From Atrichornis clamosus (Eukaryota; Chordata; Aves; Passeriformes; Menuridae): a DNA stretch of 64,000 bases. Positions 34,413 to 47,600 of this stretch are shown piece by piece. The stretch's first letter is position 1. Every line of letters starts with the position of its first letter. The position numbers and the translations under genes were made by a program. Under the pieces are notes generated by a model, which was not told the origin of the DNA, made no database searches, and saw only the letters and a program-made list of their open reading frames with translations. The DNA is taken from contig WBMZ01004648.1 of the NCBI GenBank assembly GCA_013400975.1, positions 496,001 through 560,000 on the forward strand, read 5' to 3'.

Positions 34413-37400
34413 CTCAGTCTGTTTTGATAGTGAGATATTCTGTTACACAGCCATTCTTTTTCATTACCTTTTTATACAATTTTTGTAATTTAGTCAAATC
34501 CTTTAAAATATCTTCCCTGGAGTGGTTTTCTTTCAAAAGGAAAAAAAAGAACCCCCCCAAAAATACTGTGAAACTGTGGTGATGTAGGGAAAATAGAAAA
34601 TAGATGGAGTTTGCTTAGCCAGCTCTTTAATCTTTGGAAAGACTGCACATGAGAGAAGATGCAGGAAGTACATAAAGAATGGTGAAAGACAGATAAATCC
34701 TCTGATGTGACTAGCTTTGTCCTTATAACTACATTTTAGATGAGAAAAACAATGCAGTCTACACATTTTAGAGCAAATCACCAACAGCACATCAACAGAT
34801 AAAAGGAAAATAAAAGCTTACCTTTTATTGCACTATGTATCCTTCCAGACAGAAAAAAATTCTCAAGAATTGTGCAACATATTTTGCTACAGATCCTCGT
34901 TATAACTAATAAGAAATGCCAACTAATGATAGTAGTGATCAAATACCTTTCCTGTTTAACAAGCGGTACAAAATAATGTGGCTTATGATGAGGAAACACT
35001 TGCTCATTATATCATAATCATCAGGAAATAAGTCAATAAACTATTTAATGGACCAAAACCTTATTCCTTTGAAAACTACTGTGATATGGCTACCACCAAA
35101 TAGCTTCTGATTTTTTATTCATAGGTTTCTTTCACCAATAATTAGCTGGTAAAGGATGTGTCAGAATCAATCGTGATTCAGATGTGCATGCAGTGAAGTC
35201 ATGGTAGAGACTACTGAATATCCTTGTAAAATTGTACTTTCCATCACACAATAGAAATCGTTTTTCTCCTCAGTGTTCAAAATATCCCACTATTTGGTTC
35301 AAATCTCCTTGTGATACACACAGATAAAGAAAAACATTTCTAGGGATTGCAAAACAGTAGGGTTCTGTCAATCATGACAGGTTTTCATACTGAACAGAAC
35401 CAAAGCTTTGGCGAGAATATCTTTCGTACTGGTGATTCTATGAATTCTATTTCTTAGTTTTTGTGAAATGGGACAACTTGTGACCTATTAAGAAAAGTTC
35501 AGCTATTTGCTACACTTAATGTTCTTTTTCTGATCACATACGACAAAACGTTTTTTCCTAGTCCATGTCTGAATTATTCCAAAACTTCCCAAAAACTTTC
35601 AATATAGCTGCTTGAACACTGCTCATGATGTGAATTCTTGCACACACACAGATTTATGGGAATATTTTGTAAGAAAATCTTGCAAATCTTCAGATATGAC
35701 ATTATAATCTAGGACACCACTTGGTAAATAATTATTTTATCTTTCATTATAATTCAGAATTATGTTTGTGTGTATATTTTTGTCCTCCTTAGTTAGTAAA
35801 AATATCCACACTTTTTCTTATGTTTCTTAAGAATATTTGCTGTGGTCAATTATGTGAAAGAAATTCAGAGCTAAATGAAAACTCCAATCTATGGTTCCAC
35901 TTTTAATGCATTTGACTGGAACCAGAATTTAAAAGGAAATTCAAGACTTCAGTTTAACTAAAATTATAAAAAGAATTGCTGAATAAAGAATTCTGCAAAC
36001 CTGGAAAGTAAATATGGATTTCAGAAATTTTACATGTATTTTGGTTGTTCTTTTGGCTCCAGCTAGTACTTTTGTAAACTAAGCCGCTGAGCATGGCACA
36101 ACCTTAATTCACTGAAATATATATTGTCATGGAAAGTCTATCAATGTGGGGATATAGGCTCCTTCCTTCCTGTTATTATACAAGAGTTCTACAACAGATA
36201 TTAATCAACTTCATTTCTCCTGGGAGAAAAAACAGTTTACTTTCCATTAACTACTGTACTAACATAAGTGACATGAGTCAGTTACCTTCCTTTTAAGTTA
36301 CTGTAGTTTCTGAATATTAGATTTAACACTTCGAGTATTTCTTTTTTTTTTTACATTTTAAGCATTTTACTATACCCTACATTTTATCAAAATAAGAAGG
36401 CACAGTACTAAAAATTCTATAAGGCAAACTACTCATAAAATACATTAAACCTGAAATCTAAACTGCAGCATGCTAGCCAATAATCCAAGAGTTCTGATGC
36501 TCATTTCCTCTAGCCTTTAAAACTTGGAAGTCCATTCATCTCTGTATTGGATACCTAAGGTAACCTAAGAAAAGTTAATCTTCACCTTATTTTTCTTTTT
36601 TATTTCTCTATAAGACTACATCTCAGTATTGCAGTATCTTATGAAAAAGAAGGTAATGTTGTGCTGTTTCTGAGGAAGTCAATGCACAAGTTTTGACGTT
36701 AAGCCTAATATTTCAGACTGCATTTTTTTTTTTATTCTTCACGAGGTTATTTCAAGCTTTTTCCTCATTTCTCTAGCACAGATGCATAGCTGCCATTAAG
36801 CATGATGGTCACAATAACAAAGATAAGTGAAATGCAAGATTTTATCAGGAGTTTCATAACCTGAGAGTAAAGGAAATAGAGTGGGTAAGACTGTAAAAGG
36901 TGAGTGGTGGTACTGATGAGTAGGCTGAGAACGATTTTTGTGGTCATGCAACATTCTCAAAGGAGATATAGGTAGTGTCACTCAGGGAGAAAAAAATCAC
37001 TTATTGGCATTAAGAATGATGTGCTGAACACCTCATTCCAAATATATATTTAGACCTTTAATGGTTAAATTTAGTACAGTCAGACTCTGAAAACAGATTG
37101 TTTACCTGTTAGACTAGTATCATTCAGACATGCAATCTGTTCTGGTAGGCTAAGAAGAACTAAGATAATTATTTTTTTGAGAATTGAAAACAGCCTTTTT
37201 TATTATAATACAAATATAATAAGAGAAAAATGCACCTATGGGGAATATCTGTGCTGTTTTTCAATTAGCTCAATCAATCAGAATAAACATGATTAGTCAG
37301 AATAAGTTTACAACCCTGATCATCGTATATCAAATTCCACAGGGGAATATTTCTGCCTTTATGACATTGGTAAGTAAACTATGCATGAAATAATAGATTT

Positions 37401-38164
37401 CTTCCTGTGTCTCCAAGCTAGTTGAAAATCGAAAGTATTCTATAGGGTCATCTAAAGCTGTTCTCTTATGTTCTCCTAAAGAGATTTTTACTTCTTTCAT
37501 ATGTTTTAATGAGGTTTAAGTGGTATTTTTTTGTTGGTGGTGGTTTGGTTTAAACAACAAAGAAGAAGATCAGAAGACTTAATAGCATGCTCTCAAAATT
37601 TGTAATTTCCTCAGATGCCTGGTCAGATACACTTAATTTGACTGCCATTGCATGCTGAAGGACAGGAGAAGAGATCATGTACTGGGGAAATTTGTGAATC
37701 CACAAAAAATATAACATCAGACAAAGGAATGTAGACACAGAATACCTCTTGACAATCTTCTCACTCCTAATTTCAGTAGAGAATTTTTTGGTTTTAACTT
37801 TCAGAAAGTTAAATATCGATTGACTTTTACCTCACAAGGATTTAAACAAAATTCTTTGTGAGTTGGTCTCAATGACATTTTTCCTTTCAGTGTTAATCTC
37901 TACATTTAACAATACATCATTTAAGACAAAGGGAAAATATCTATCCCTGCAGGTCCATTTCTTCTCTTCTTTACACAGATGAAACTCCTATTGACTTCAG
38001 TGGGAATTAAAGAGGGTGAAACTCAAAGGGAAATTTGATGATGTATGTGTATGTCCAAGCAAGAATGGCCATCTGTTACAAACTGTAGTATTAATGGCCT
38101 TACCAGCTCATGTCTGGAAACTGAAAGGATGATATAAGTGTTGCTACTTTTAACTGTGTCCCTG

Positions 38165-38252
38165 TGGTTGTGTTGGGTTTTTCTTTTTTTTTTTTTTTCC
38201 TTGGGGTTTTTTTTTCTTTGTTTTTTAGGGTTTGGGTTGGTTTTTTTTTTCT
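38165..38252 (+). repeat. T/G-rich low-complexity tract
   Basis: Long T runs alternate with GGGG, GGG and GG (including 'tagggtttgggttgg'). It is simple sequence, not a telomeric array, because no regular TTAGGG unit is repeated. Confidence 0.8.
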
Positions 38253-39138
38253 TGATCTCCTAGTAGGCTCAGCTAAATCATGAAGTCTTATTCCATATCT
38301 CCTCTTGAAGAATGGAGTAGCACTGTTGATGGTTCAAACAATTTTGTCTTGGAACTTAAATGGGACACTTAAAAATAGCTAAAAGTGTTTCTGCTTGAAC
38401 ACGAGAAATAAAGTTATTTCTTTTGTAATAGGAAACCAGTTGTTTAAGTCCAAGCAGAGATAGATTACTCATGGGGCACCTAATTAGCTTCATACGATAC
38501 CCTTAAAGTGCACTAGCTGGAATGGTATGCATGCCATCTAAGCACTGCACTGGAACATCTTTGTGTAGGTTTGTTTGAGTTTAAGCACTTTACTGGAAGT
38601 AAGGGAAGTATTTGATGACCTTTGCCTCATCTGGAAGCCTAGAAATCGTTTGTATGAATTGCTGCTAGTAGAATTAACAACGAATGGACATTCTTCTTTC
38701 ATACAATTCATAATGTCAATACTTTGGGAGGAGACGGTCTTGAGTTCAGTTTCCAGAATTCCTTACACAGGAGTTTTTGGCAGATTTCTTACACTGTGTG
38801 CCACTTCTGATAATATATTAATGAATATTTAAAACAGGACAAAGTGTTTTACAGCTATCAATATTGTTTCCCAGCATTTGAAAACAGACGAGTCATGCCA
38901 ATCACAAATACTTGGGAAAATGTCTGCCTCGAAAATTCAGATTCATGAAATGTAATAGAGACATGAGATATATATTGAGAAACTGTTAAGTAGTTTCTGG
39001 AATGTGGAGAAAATAAAAACTGACAAATATTGACAGATAAACATCAAACGAAGAATCTAGTAAAATTATTTTGTTACATACCACTCATTGTACCGGTACA
39101 GGTTACTAAATTAAGCAGAAGACATAGGAGTTCAAATT

Positions 39139-39172
39139 ATTTAAAAAAAAAAAGAAAAAGAAAAAGAAAAAA
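39139..39172 (+). repeat. A-rich AAAAAG microsatellite
   Basis: A run of eleven A is followed by three or four AAAAAG units and another A run. It is purine-only on the plus strand. Confidence 0.8.
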
Positions 39173-40089
39173 ACAATACAATCTATTACTTTCTATATTA
39201 GAATGTACATTCACAAAGAACATACAGTTTCTCTAGCCCAGTTGTCAGTATCTGGCAAGATGGAAGATGATTATTGCAGTTACTTTTTGGAACAGCTATT
39301 TTAGCTAAAAATGAAAGTGTTGTTGCTGCTATAATGAAGGCCTATCTTACCCACATCATTGACAACACAGGAAGGTGGGAGTATTCATTTCATGGATATG
39401 AAATGGTATATTCATCAGTCATATCTGAAAAATTGAACAAGGAGTTATATTCGTGGAACCAAAGAGTAGGTATATATATCTATTTCCATATTGCACTACG
39501 TACATATTTATATGTACACATTTATTTAAAACAGAGAACATAAATTAATTCTATAACACCTGTGAAGAATTAATCTCATTTGAAATAAAAAGTAATTTAG
39601 TTTCAGCAGTTAAAATGAAAACAGACTTTTAGCTTGTAATATATGTCTATTGACTACTATAGAGTGAGGGGGCATGTTGGCAATTGCATAAATATACAAG
39701 TGAACAGCAAGTTTACAGAGCTGTGCGACATTTTATAGTTTTTCATATATGTGAGTTTAGAGCACAAAATAATAAGGAATATCTGGAAATAGTGTCGATA
39801 GTTACAAAAAATACTGGATTTTATTACTAATGCGATGCTGATAAAACAGGCTTAATATAAGACCAGACTTAAGCAAATTCCCACAGCAAGTAGGAAATGG
39901 TTGGTATGTAATGCTATCCCTGCAAATCATCCTCACCCTGCTCATTTTCACAGCATTTCAACATATGCTGTGTTTTGAGGGTTAAATTATAATCGCCACA
40001 GAGTAGTGAAGCTCAATGGAAAAGCAAACTTGAACAAAGGAAAATCAAGATTTCTTCTGAATTTTTGCCTCACAGCTAAGATCTGTTTG

Positions 40090-40270
40090 AGCCAACATAT
40101 AAAATTTTCTGTGATTAGGCCCCAAAGCACTAAAATACCAATTAATTATGATGATTAGATATGTCTTCATTAGCAGCCTATAAATAAATCATACACAGCA
40201 CTCTGCAGCCGGTATTTCTGCTGTGCAGAAAAAAAAAAATCTCTCAGTGCACTTTACTAAATATCTAATT
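40090..40270. other. Possible conserved non-coding element
   Basis: A complex stretch contains clustered homeodomain-type cores ('ccaattaattatgatgatta'), 'cttcattagcagcctataaa' and a 'gcagccggtatttctgctgt' segment. This is enhancer-like in texture. Conservation cannot be judged from one genome. Confidence 0.2.
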
Positions 40271-40867
40271 AACTTTAAATTTTGTTATAATTTGGCATTT
40301 GCACTATATTATAGAACTTTGAATATTTTCTTGTGTTTATATAAACTTCTGTGTTTGTAGACCTATAGATATTTGTTAGTATGTATAAAATATCTTCTTC
40401 TGCTGCATGAAGGAAAGATCCTCAGATACAAGACCATGTTTAAAATTGTTTTGATATTACTACAAGGATTCACTTGGTATAAATATTTTTGTTAGCATGA
40501 AACATTTATAACTGAATGACTTCATCCTGATTTACTCTCTTCTCCCTCTGATCTGCATAGATCTTGTTTCATCCTTTTCTGGGTGGTGAAAGAGAAACAT
40601 ATGGCACATTATAAATCTGCTGGTTGAGTGTGGTCTACATTAGCAAGTAGTAGAGCCAAACAGGAATGAATCTGTGGAGTGAAACAGCTGATAATGAGGG
40701 GGAGTTACTTTGGCATAGCTTCAGTCTGATCTGGGGTGTGGGCACTCAATTGGCAGTTGAATAACATTTTATGTGATCCTGGAGTACATCTGATTTAAGT
40801 CCCTACAAGAGCAATCTTGTTCATGAGCTCTGAGACCCTTCCACATTATGAGTCAAGGGAGAAGGGA

Positions 40868-41697
40868 TTGCCTAATACCTTTACTGATGATCTGGGTGAG
40901 TGGATTGAGTCTACCATTAGCCAATTTGGGGTTGGGTTGGAGTGTCAATTTGCTGGAGGTGAGGAAGGCCCTGCGGCGGGACCTGGACAGGCTGAATTGA
41001 TGGCCTGACACCAACAGCACGAGATTCAACAAGACCAAGTGCCAGGTTCTAAGTTTTGGCTACAGTAACCTCATGCAGCACCACAGGCTTGGGGAAGAAT
41101 GGCTGGAAAGTGACCCAACAGAAAAGGACCTGGAGGTACTGGTTGACAGCTGGCTGAACATGAGCCAGCTGTGAGCCCAGATGGCCAAGAAGGCCAATGG
41201 CATCCTCGCCTGTATCAGAAAGTGTGGGTAGCAGGATTAGGGAAGTCATTCTTCCCCTGTACTTGACATTGGTGAGACTGCACTTTGAATAGTGTGTCCA
41301 GTTCTGGGCCCCTCAATTCAGGAAGGACACTGAGGTGCTGGGGCATGTTCGGAGCAGGGCCAAGGAAGCTGGTGAAGGATCTGGAGCACGAGTCCTGTGA
41401 GAAGGCAGCTAGTGATAGGACAAGAAGACATAGTTTTAAGCTGCACCAGGAGAGGTTTAGGTTGGACATTAGAAAGAAATTCTTCACAGAAAGTGCAATT
41501 AGATATTGGAATATCTAATTAGATATTGGATCCATGCCCAGGGAGGTGGTGGAGTGCCCACTGTCACTGGAGGTTGTTTAAGACTGGCCGTGGCACTCAG
41601 TGCCATGGTCTATTTGACAGGGTCACCACCTTCAGTCGTAGGTTGGACTCCATGATCTCAGATTTGTTTTCCATCCTAAATTGATTCTGTGATTGTG
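40868..41697 (+). mobile_element. CR1 LINE, longest copy in the window, two internal deletions
   Basis: This copy begins inside the reverse-transcriptase domain: the plus frame reads FTDDLGEWIESTISQF, corresponding to the family's FINDLDEGIE...SKF region. It then skips the following ADD-containing catalytic motif and resumes at GVGLECQ, so about 15-20 bp including the catalytic aspartates are gone. It runs on through 'ggcttggggaagaatggctg' and 'ctgaacatgagccagctgtg'. Near 41411 it jumps from 'gtcctgtgagaaggcagct' to 'agtgataggacaagaagaca', losing about 170 bp relative to the usual element. It ends with 'ggttggactccatgatctca' and 'attctgtgattgtg'. The copy is inactive. Confidence 0.95.
41498..41530. 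repeat. Perfect palindrome plus repeat inside the CR1
   Basis: ATTAGATATT at 41498-41507 and its exact reverse complement at 41510-41519 flank a GG. A second copy of ATTAGATATTGG follows at 41518-41529. Other CR1 copies have a short 'cattggaacaggctgcccag'-type sequence here, so this is a local rearrangement. Confidence 0.85.
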
Positions 41698-44600
41698 TAA
41701 AGAGGGGATGCTAGACACTAGACCTGGAGGAAAAGGGGATAGAAGAAAGATGTCTTCAGAAAACACAATCGTGCTTGAACATTAATCTAGATGCACTCTG
41801 TCAATATTCTTGTGCTCAACTAATAGTTTGTGCATCCCTGCAGCAATCCATTTATCTCCAACTTTTCTAACATGCCACTCACCATGATGCTTAGCTGTCA
41901 CTAAGTATTACAGCATGTCTAGAGGAAACCATACTTAGCTTGTATACATTTCCAAAACAACCCTGAATTTAATCAATATCTTCAATAAATTTAACTCTGC
42001 AAAATAAGATTCTTTTTTACATTCGATTCAGATGCTAAAGTTGACTCTGTTTACATGAAAAAATGCCAGACAATCTGACAGTAAAGAACCTCTAATCTCT
42101 TCCTTCACATTAGTAATTTTTTCCTGGTAAGACAAAATCTGCTGCTCAATCACTAAAAATTCTTTATCTTTTCCACCACACAATTTTATGCTACAGAAGT
42201 GTCATTATTTCAGCCTTGATCATGTGTGTCAGTGAAAATTCTCCTTCTAGGCTTCTGCCTTACATTTCTCAAAGCCTTTTCTACTTCCTTTATTGTCCTC
42301 CACAACGAGCTTGACTTTCCCATATAGCAGCAGAAGGTAATCACCCTTTTCTAGTTTCTGAATAACAAAATATCTGTACTCCTGTTCCCTCCAATTTCAA
42401 TAATTCTTGCCTCCTTTTTCTCAAAGTGGCAGACTTTGAGAGTTATTTACGTGCTTCGACTTTCTAAGTTTTAAGTTTTAAAGATATTCATACTTTAAGA
42501 TTAAGCTTTCTGGATGCCCAATTATAAATGAGATGAAAGTACATTTTCTTTTTTTTTGACATCTGAGGCAGGTCTTTTAACATCTGAGGAAAGCTAGGCA
42601 TTCAATAAGGTTTTCTTTCTAGTTATACAACAATTCCCCACTATTTCCAGTCAAAAACCTTGGAAAAAAAGGTTCATTCATTGAAAACAAACAAATTATA
42701 AATGAAGAGCATTTGTATCAAAAACAATGATCCTGAAACCTCACTTTCAACTGCTGACTGAGAATTACCTACACTCTGTAGATACACTAATGATCTGTTT
42801 TTTCATTTGACTATTTACTTTAAAAATCTTTGGAGGTTTCATATCCTGCTTAAGCACAAAATGCAACCCAGACATGACAAGAGTCAGAAACTCTGTAAAT
42901 ACTCCTACCTTAAGTGAACCTTAAGAGAACTCAGTGCTGAACATAGCAAAGAAAAAAGTTCATGTATTGAGTATTTTGTCAGCTAAATCAAGAGCCAGAG
43001 ACAATCTATTTTCCACAAATAAATACACAAAATTTAGTAGATAAGTACATATTAATCCTAATTTTTTCTCCTTCTGGATATACAACACAAAATTGCTTTT
43101 TTCATATTTTCAAAACTCTGTATGCCCCCACTCCAATTGTCCTCTCTTATTTAAACTTATTGATTCAGCCCACCCCACTTACGGGAATATATTTGGCTTC
43201 ACTGCTAGAGGTCTTTCTTATACGTGTACTGCCTGCCTACTCTGGAGTAAGTTCTTCTACCTACCAGCATATTCAAGTATTTATTCTTTTTAAAATTTAT
43301 GAAAGTGAAAAAAGTAGACAATTTCATATGAGTATGAAAAAAAGCATAACTTTATAACAGTTTTAATCAATTCATTGCCTTTGATGGCCTTTACACGTTT
43401 CAAAGGACTGTAATACATACTAAGGAGTCTATTTCTAAAGGAAGGTTCTGTAATCTTAACAGTGGTACAGTGCATTCTGTACTTCTTTGCTTTTTATCTG
43501 GTATATGATTTGCTATTGTGTGACTTTATTACAGAAGAACTAAGTGCAGCATTATTCCACATCACCTGGATAATCACAAGCAATGTATCTAGACACTAAA
43601 GATATTGTTGAGCTTCCATTTGAGACAGGTAAATAAACTTTGTCATTGTTTTCAGATGAAAGAGCAGAATTTAAGAGCAGTTAGAGCTATATTATTTAAA
43701 ATACTTTAAAAACACTGACCAACATGCAATTTTCATTTAACATGTATTTAAAATATCCAAACAATTTTATTTTAAAGTAAATGTATCTATTTCATGAAAT
43801 TAATCAGAGAACTTACACCCTTTTACCTCAAAACTTTTGCTAGACATTCATAAAGGTATATGTCAATTCCAATAATAGAAAAAAACATAAATGAAAGCAT
43901 ACAGCAAGTCCAGTGAGAACGTTTCCTGCTACAATAGACCAAATTCCTGGCTGGTGAAAAATGGCTAAGCTCTATTAAAGTCAATTGAGATATATCAAGA
44001 TATACCAGCAGAAAATTCAACACACTAAGTAGAGTATTAGTTTTCCTCTGGATCCAGGGATCTGGGTTTATCTTTGTTTCTAGCCTATAAGTTATATGAA
44101 AAAAGGGGAAAAAATGACTACAGCTAGGTTTCCTGCTAAATGGATATACTACATCTCTATCTTCCAGTCTCTACAATCAATTTTCATTAGGACTCTTCTG
44201 ACTGAATTCTTCTCTTCCCTTTCTGCAGTTACAATTTGGTTCTTGAGAATACAATGCTATATATTACCAACCTCATGCCACTAGGGATTGTGTAGGAGTC
44301 AAAATACACCACCAACAGTTTATAACACTTTAAGGCCATTTCTAACATACATAAAATTATTTCTCTAAACTGCTACTGACACCATTGAGAACAGATGGCA
44401 TGACCCTGCTATCCAAGAACACTCGCCTCAGTAGCTTGAGCTAGGGGAATATAACTATTATTACAGTATTAGGGATTCTGTATCTCCTGCTGTAGGTTAA
44501 GTTCCAAAGGAAAGCATAGCTGCCATTCCCGCTTAATCTCACACCCTAGCAGAAAATATTACATATTTTTTCAGCTATACACATAGATACAGATGCATAC

Positions 44601-47600
44601 ATAGACATAGACATAGACGTATTTGTGTGGGCAAAGACAAGGAGACATCAAAGGCATGCCATAAACCTTTCAGTTTGAGTGTGTAATACTTATGGCTTTT
44701 TCAATATTTAGTAAAGAGGGTTTTAAAAAATAGTTTAAAAATGTAAATGTAAAAGTTGTATATACAGGAAGAGTGGCTATTTTGATAGAGTTCAGTCAGT
44801 GCAGTTGACAAGATTTTGCTGTTGTGCTGCACCAAACAGAGGGAGTGATATTTCAAGTCTAGACCTATGATGTCATTCTTCATCCCTAGGCTTTGTGTCC
44901 TTTCTGTTGCTAAGTATATTTTCTGTTAACAGTTTTTAAATGTTATTCAACATCGAGGATGTCATTGTTCTTTTAGGAGAAAGAATCTGAGACAAACAGT
45001 TGCAGATGTTGTAGTTGCCATTGAAGTTTGAGCCTGTGTCCTTGGCACAAACCAAAATGAAACCAAACAAAGGGAAGAAGAGCAATGCTGGAAAATAAAA
45101 CTTCAGTTACTTGTGATGATCTGAGTTGAATTTTCACTGCTAGAGAAAAACAGGCCCAGCACAGGGCATAATTGTCTTTCCAAGAGCTCAGAAATTTTTG
45201 GCCTTGATCTGTTAAAGGTGTTGCTTTTAGTTCCTTTCTTCTGGATAAGATATGATATGTAATTTAAAAAAAAAAAAGGTATCAATGTGCTGGTTTTCAT
45301 TTAAGCTAAAAAACCATTGTCTTTCTGCATACAATGCATAAAGAGCAGAATTTACTAACATTCCTTTACTTCAGACAAATGCATAGTATAAACCCTTATA
45401 CACCAGTGGCTGTAAGTACCAAAATGATATGCTGTTGCTTTCTTGACTAGCCTGTCTCTAGTCGAAGCTTAGGATGGATAGCTAGTGAATATATCATAAA
45501 AATTCACTGGGTGAATCCATCACTATATAAGACTAGGATGTGAAAGAGTTTTGTTTATTAACTCCGCTAATACTTCTTATTTTCTTAAAGCATCATGAAT
45601 CATCTCTGGTTATGACTGCATAAATCCCCATGTATCTGTGTGAAGAGTTTTACATGCAAAACAATAAAAGTTAAATTTACTTCAATGCTGAAATACAAAA
45701 TGAAATACAAAAAATGAGAAATATATATTTTTACACAGTGCCATGTCAGGACTCTTCTGAGCAAAACTGACGGATTAGTGCATAATAGGAGGAAAAGCCA
45801 AACCATCACTTTCAAATCTGGTTTCTGTAATGCTGAATCAGTGTTAAGGCCTTTACTACCTTCCCAAAGCCCTGATTGCTTTTAGCTGCTTTATTGATAT
45901 TGATGTACCTTTTAGAATAGTCAGTCTACTAAACAGAACCCATGGTAATACCAAGATAAACTTATAATGTTTAGATCACCGAAACAGAATTAAAGAAATT
46001 ACAATATTTTGAGTGACATGAAGAAGTAATGTCGTGCCTCTCCCTAGGTGGAAGCAGGATCAAAGAAAAAGTTGTTTGGCAATGGATGTTCCATAGTCTC
46101 CATAACCTGTATAACAACCTAAGTATTGAGATTTTTAAAAGCAAAATCTAACAAATACTCTGTAAACATAAGATAAGAATGCTGGAAATACTTGTATGTT
46201 TCTAAACATTGCATCAGTTAATTTGTTTTCAGTTTAGACCTAAATAACCTGATAAGTTCCTATGCAAGAAGGTGTCTCTTTGCGCTTGACAAATCTGATT
46301 CCTCAGAATTTTCAGTTATTATTCCTCAGAATTATTCGTGGTGTCAGAAATTAAAGTCAGTTCTCGTTTCACCTACACATAAATTGTCAGTTTTCTTCAA
46401 CAGGCAAAAATCCTGCCTTCTCTTGTGCTTTCTCTGAAGAAGATAGGACTGAATAAACACATGAGCATTTTATGCGGCACTTAACACATTTACTCCTGGT
46501 GATTACTAGGAAGGTCGGCACAAACAAAACTTCCTTTGCTATTAAAGTACCTGAAAACCATTCACAGGGTGACAATTTCATTAGAATTGTACTTAAAATC
46601 AGCCCTCACTGCCTTCCCCAATATATGCTTTTAACAGCTGTTACAGAAAAGGTAATTTCTGGTATATTTCCTTTACAGAGGAAAGGTAAATGCTAACTTG
46701 TTTTTTTAATTTGTCTGGTAATTTAACTACTTGATCTCATTCCTTTATACATTTAGATATTACTCTCATTCCCTTAACAAAAGTAGACTTCTTAAAGGAC
46801 CATTTAATCATATACTGAAGTTTTCTCGTAGTCACTTAACATGCAGCACTTGACTAACTAACTTAGGTTGTTTTCTTTGACCTGTCATGGGAGTGCTTAT
46901 GCAAGTACTCAATAATTTGGTTTCCAAATGTAGCTTTTAGACACTCCTTTCACTTACATGTAAGACAACACAAAAAATGTGTGGTTATGGAAGACAAAAA
47001 GGGAAAAAAATTTATTATCCATTACCTCAACTTTTAGAGTTTCTTGACAGCCAAAAAAACAAGAAAAAATGAAATTGAAAAATATTTCTCTCCTCAGAAT
47101 TCTATGAGTCATCTTCAAACCACAAACAAAATGATTTCTAAGTAGAAGTAGACCTCCCGAAACCAGAGATGTCCTTAGTGATAAAAATTTGAAAAAACCC
47201 CAAATTTTGGATTAAGAATTGTGTGCATATTGTGGATCACAATTTTGGGTCAAGAAAAGTAGTTGTTTCTATAGAATAGATTAAAAGGTGCCGTGAACAT
47301 TGCATATCTTGAAAATTGCACAACAGGAATTGTTTCTAATATATTTTATGTCTTGAACTCTGATTGGGAATTGTCCAAGAGTTTGCTAAACGGCATGTGC
47401 AAAAGATTAGTAACACTTTTTTTCCATACAGATAATCTTGTCCTGATGCCTCTGAAAATTTCTGGGCACTACTTGATTTGTGAGTGTAGATGTAGGCTTT
47501 AATTTCCCCTAAATACAACACTATATGCCAATGTGCTATCACTATATTCTGAAGAAATATGAGTACAAATCACTCAGTTTTCAGTCACCAACTTGTGCTA

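Larger units (their letters stand above)
34413..40867. other. AT-rich unique non-coding DNA
   Basis: No gene is supported in these 6.4 kb. Low-complexity tracts include a T/G-rich patch at 38170-38250 and an A-rich AAAAAG repeat at 39140-39172. A patch at 40090-40270 is listed separately. Confidence 0.5.

Noticed and set aside
38165..38252. Interstitial telomeric repeat
   Set aside because: Only one TAGGG-like unit occurs; the tract is irregular T/G low complexity.
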